From Promethearchaeota archaeon (lineage in GTDB: Archaea; Asgardarchaeota; Lokiarchaeia; Sigyniarchaeales; Promethearchaeaceae): 6,595 nt of DNA. Below are positions 5,309-6,595 of this stretch, one piece after another; within the stretch, counting starts at the first letter, position 1; each line of letters opens with the position of its first letter. The position numbers were made by a program, and so were the translations under genes. The stretch covers positions 1 to 6,595 of the forward strand of contig WJKO01000725.1 of NCBI GenBank assembly GCA_014729055.1, read 5' to 3'. The notes under the pieces were generated by a model that saw only the letters and a list, made by a program, of their open reading frames with translations, searched no databases and was not told the origin of the DNA.

Positions 5309-6397
5309 TTAAAATCCATCAAGACCCATATATTCTATAACATTGACTGGAGCACCATGGCGTCTTTCTGACTCCCGAGCACATAACGCAATAGCAATCG
5401 TCCAAAGATTATCTGTGTAGCAAGTTTCGTGTTTAGTTCCACTTTCAATTGCCTCAATTGCTTTAAGGAAAGTCGTTTTCCAACCTGGTGGATATTTTAA
5501 TTGATTCTCATTTGGAATTTGACCCCCAAGATCCACTACTTTGGGATCTTTTCCTGGAACTTCAATATATGCGTGTGGAGAATCATCACGATTGTTTCTG
5601 ATGGTCCCCTTGTTCCCGAACATTTCAAAGGAAGTATGTCCTGAATCTGCGTAGGCCGCTATTCCTTCTTGTCCGGCATTGAATGACCATTCCGTACCGT
5701 TATCAAATGTGACGTGTAAAAAGATAAAAGACTCACCATAGACTTTACTCCATGAAGGATGCATTAATCGTGCACGGACTGTTTTAGGTTTTGCATCGAG
5801 CATCGCTCTCATTGAATCATATTCGTGAATCCACCAATTTAATTGAGACATATCGTGGTGCTGAGAACGCCACCAATCATTGAAGTGATATCTATTTTGG
5901 ATAAACCTGCTAATTACAAACTCAATCTCACCAACGAGCCTGTCTCTTACAGCCTTTCTTATAGCTTTAATCCGAGGCATCCATCGATACTGTTGGTTTG
6001 CGACTAACATAATATCGTTCTCATCAGCCAGTTTTATTATTTCTTTTACATGTCGAACTTGATTCATATCAATAAGTAAGGGTTTCTCGGATATTACGTG
6101 GTTTAAATTCATAACTGCTTCTTCAGCATATCTTGTGTGCAATTGTGGTGGCGTCAGCACTAATGTAATATCAGAATCGATCTCCTTGTAAGCTAATGCA
6201 ACATCAGAAAAAGTTGGAATATTCTTTCCCTTTGAGATTGAAAAATCCTCTAATTTCTTAAACTGTTCGGGTATTGGATCACATACGGCAACTATTTCAA
6301 TTAAGTCTGGTTGTTCTTCATCCACTTCAGATAATGTTTTCAACCAGGCATTAGCTATACCTCCACATCCATTCAAAATAATTTCATATTTAGCCAT
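5309..6397 (-). CDS. Gfo/Idh/MocA-family NAD(P)-dependent oxidoreductase
   Basis: The product is 362 residues from ATG 6397, chosen because AAGTGA lies 5 nt upstream and the Rossmann strand then begins at once (MAKYEIILNGCGGIA). A GTG at 6406 would add three residues. The dinucleotide-binding fold has GCGGIA near residue 10 and an acidic strand end, VAVCD (D40), then TPPQLH, and the family hallmark EKPL (about 104-107), whose lysine is the usual catalytic or substrate-contact residue. The C-terminal alpha/beta domain carries WWIHEYDSM, matching the H..D active-site helix, then FEMFGNKGTIR and a C-terminal GAPVNV. These enzymes oxidise or reduce polyols, sugars or related hydroxy compounds; the substrate here cannot be told. 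Length and architecture are normal, with no signal peptide, so it is cytoplasmic. Its position upstream of the radical SAM gene on the same strand hints at, but does not prove, a joint pathway. Confidence 0.9.
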   Translation of the reverse strand: MAKYEIILNGCGGIANAWLKTLSEVDEEQPDLIEIVAVCDPIPEQFKKLEDFSISKGKNIPTFSDVALAYKEIDSDITLVLTPPQLHTRYAEEAVMNLNHVISEKPLLIDMNQVRHVKEIIKLADENDIMLVANQQYRWMPRIKAIRKAVRDRLVGEIEFVISRFIQNRYHFNDWWRSQHHDMSQLNWWIHEYDSMRAMLDAKPKTVRARLMHPSWSKVYGESFIFLHVTFDNGTEWSFNAGQEGIAAYADSGHTSFEMFGNKGTIRNNRDDSPHAYIEVPGKDPKVVDLGGQIPNENQLKYPPGWKTTFLKAIEAIESGTKHETCYTDNLWTIAIALCARESERRHGAPVNVIEYMGLDGF

Positions 6398-6402
6398 ATT
6401 TG

Positions 6403-6408
6403 TCACTT
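6403..6408 (-). promoter_or_regulatory. Shine-Dalgarno-like AAGTGA deciding the oxidoreductase start
   Basis: On the minus strand AAGTGA differs by one base from AGGTGA and ends 5 nt before ATG 6397. It overlaps the alternative GTG (6406-6404), which argues against that GTG as the start. Confidence 0.45.
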
Positions 6409-6460
6409 ACAATTTCTTTTTTTTATTTTATTCTATTCTATTGATTTTGAAAGTGCTGAA

Positions 6461-6494
6461 TTTAATTTAAAATTAATTTAATTTAAATTTTAAA
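6461..6494 (-). promoter_or_regulatory. A/T-only tract, probable promoter region of the oxidoreductase gene
   Basis: Thirty-four consecutive bases contain no G or C, and a 10-mer TTTAATTTAA repeats at 6461-6470 and 6477-6486 (16-bp period). It lies 64-97 bp upstream of ATG 6397. Any TATA box here would give a leader of some 45-65 nt, long enough for the Shine-Dalgarno at 6403-6408. The exact TATA position cannot be fixed in such monotonous sequence. Confidence 0.4.
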
Positions 6495-6595
6495 GTGGTC
6501 TAAAAATGGGTTTTGAGACCCCAATTTTCCAATTCGCTAATTCTAAATGAGATACTGCTGAAAAGAATTTAAGATCTGCGCTCATAGTATATATA
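6490..6595 (-). CDS. Possible C-terminal end of an upstream minus-strand gene, or a 31-aa small ORF
   Basis: A minus-strand frame is open from the right window edge to TAA at 6492-6490. It contains an ATG at 6585 that would start a 31-residue peptide (MSADLKFFSAVSHLELANWK...). Base composition changes sharply at its stop: about 36% G+C by hand count in 6496-6585 against about 12% in 6407-6495. That is what a coding/non-coding border would look like here. The frame has no upstream stop within the window, so it may be the tail of a longer gene. I do not recognise the sequence, and it is too short to assign. Confidence 0.3.
   Translation of the reverse strand, partial: IYTMSADLKFFSAVSHLELANWKIGVSKPIFRPL
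6497..6520. other. Imperfect hairpin near the right edge
   Basis: GGTCT-AAAA (6497-6505) pairs with TTTT-G-AGACC (6511-6520), giving a 9-bp stem with one bulged G and a five-base loop (ATGGG). No T-run follows on the plus strand. On the minus strand it is followed by the A/T-only tract and falls inside the possible coding tail, so its role is unclear. Confidence 0.25.

Noticed and set aside
6404..6406. GTG as start of the oxidoreductase
   Set aside because: It overlaps the Shine-Dalgarno-like AAGTGA that serves ATG 6397, and Gfo/Idh/MocA proteins usually begin just before the Rossmann strand, as ATG 6397 gives.
6461..6494. A/T-only tract as a replication origin element
   Set aside because: No origin recognition box motifs, repeated G-runs or Cdc6/Orc gene are nearby; a promoter explains it more simply.
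1..6595. tRNA genes, CRISPR repeats, insertion sequences or integration sites
   Set aside because: No cloverleaf-like block, regularly spaced repeat array, transposase or terminal inverted repeat was found by eye on either strand.

Overview
This is a low-GC archaeal window, most likely from an Asgard archaeon (Promethearchaeota) or a relative. Three signs support this. A Ras/Rab-like small GTPase is truncated at the left edge. Several promoters are TATA-like and sit close to start codons that lack a clear Shine-Dalgarno. The protein families are typically archaeal: a KaiC-like/V4R fusion, a tandem-ACT regulator and a DtxR-type repressor. The lineage is inferred from gene content; no rRNA or other marker is present.

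Layout from left to right. (1) 1-1617, plus strand: the 3' end of the GTPase gene overlaps by 8 bp a gene for a RecA/KaiC-like protein whose nucleotide-binding motifs are degenerate and which ends in a V4R-like domain. (2) 1650-2360, minus strand: a protein with an N-terminal helical domain and two ACT-like domains, convergent with the previous gene. (3) 2361-2448: an AT-rich divergent promoter region with repeated operator-like elements. (4) 2449-3366, plus strand: an unrecognised six-helix membrane protein. (5) 3388-6397, minus strand: three co-directional genes, in transcription order a Gfo/Idh/MocA oxidoreductase, a radical SAM protein of the MSMEG_0568 type, and a DtxR/MntR-family metalloregulator. 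(6) 6398-6595: an A/T-only promoter-like tract, then what looks like the last codons of another minus-strand gene running off the right edge.

How the genes may work together. The most interesting unit is the left one. V4R domains share their fold superfamily with the Bet3-type subunits of TRAPP, the eukaryotic exchange factor for Rab GTPases. A Rab-like GTPase translationally coupled to a V4R protein is therefore a candidate archaeal GTPase/partner module. The partner appears to be a pseudo-ATPase, because its P-loop lacks the Walker A lysine. On the right, an Fe-S radical SAM enzyme and an NAD(P)-type oxidoreductase lie upstream of a metal-responsive repressor. This suggests a metal-regulated metabolic locus, although each gap contains its own TATA-like sequence, so one operon is not certain. 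No RNA gene, CRISPR array, insertion sequence or integration site is visible.
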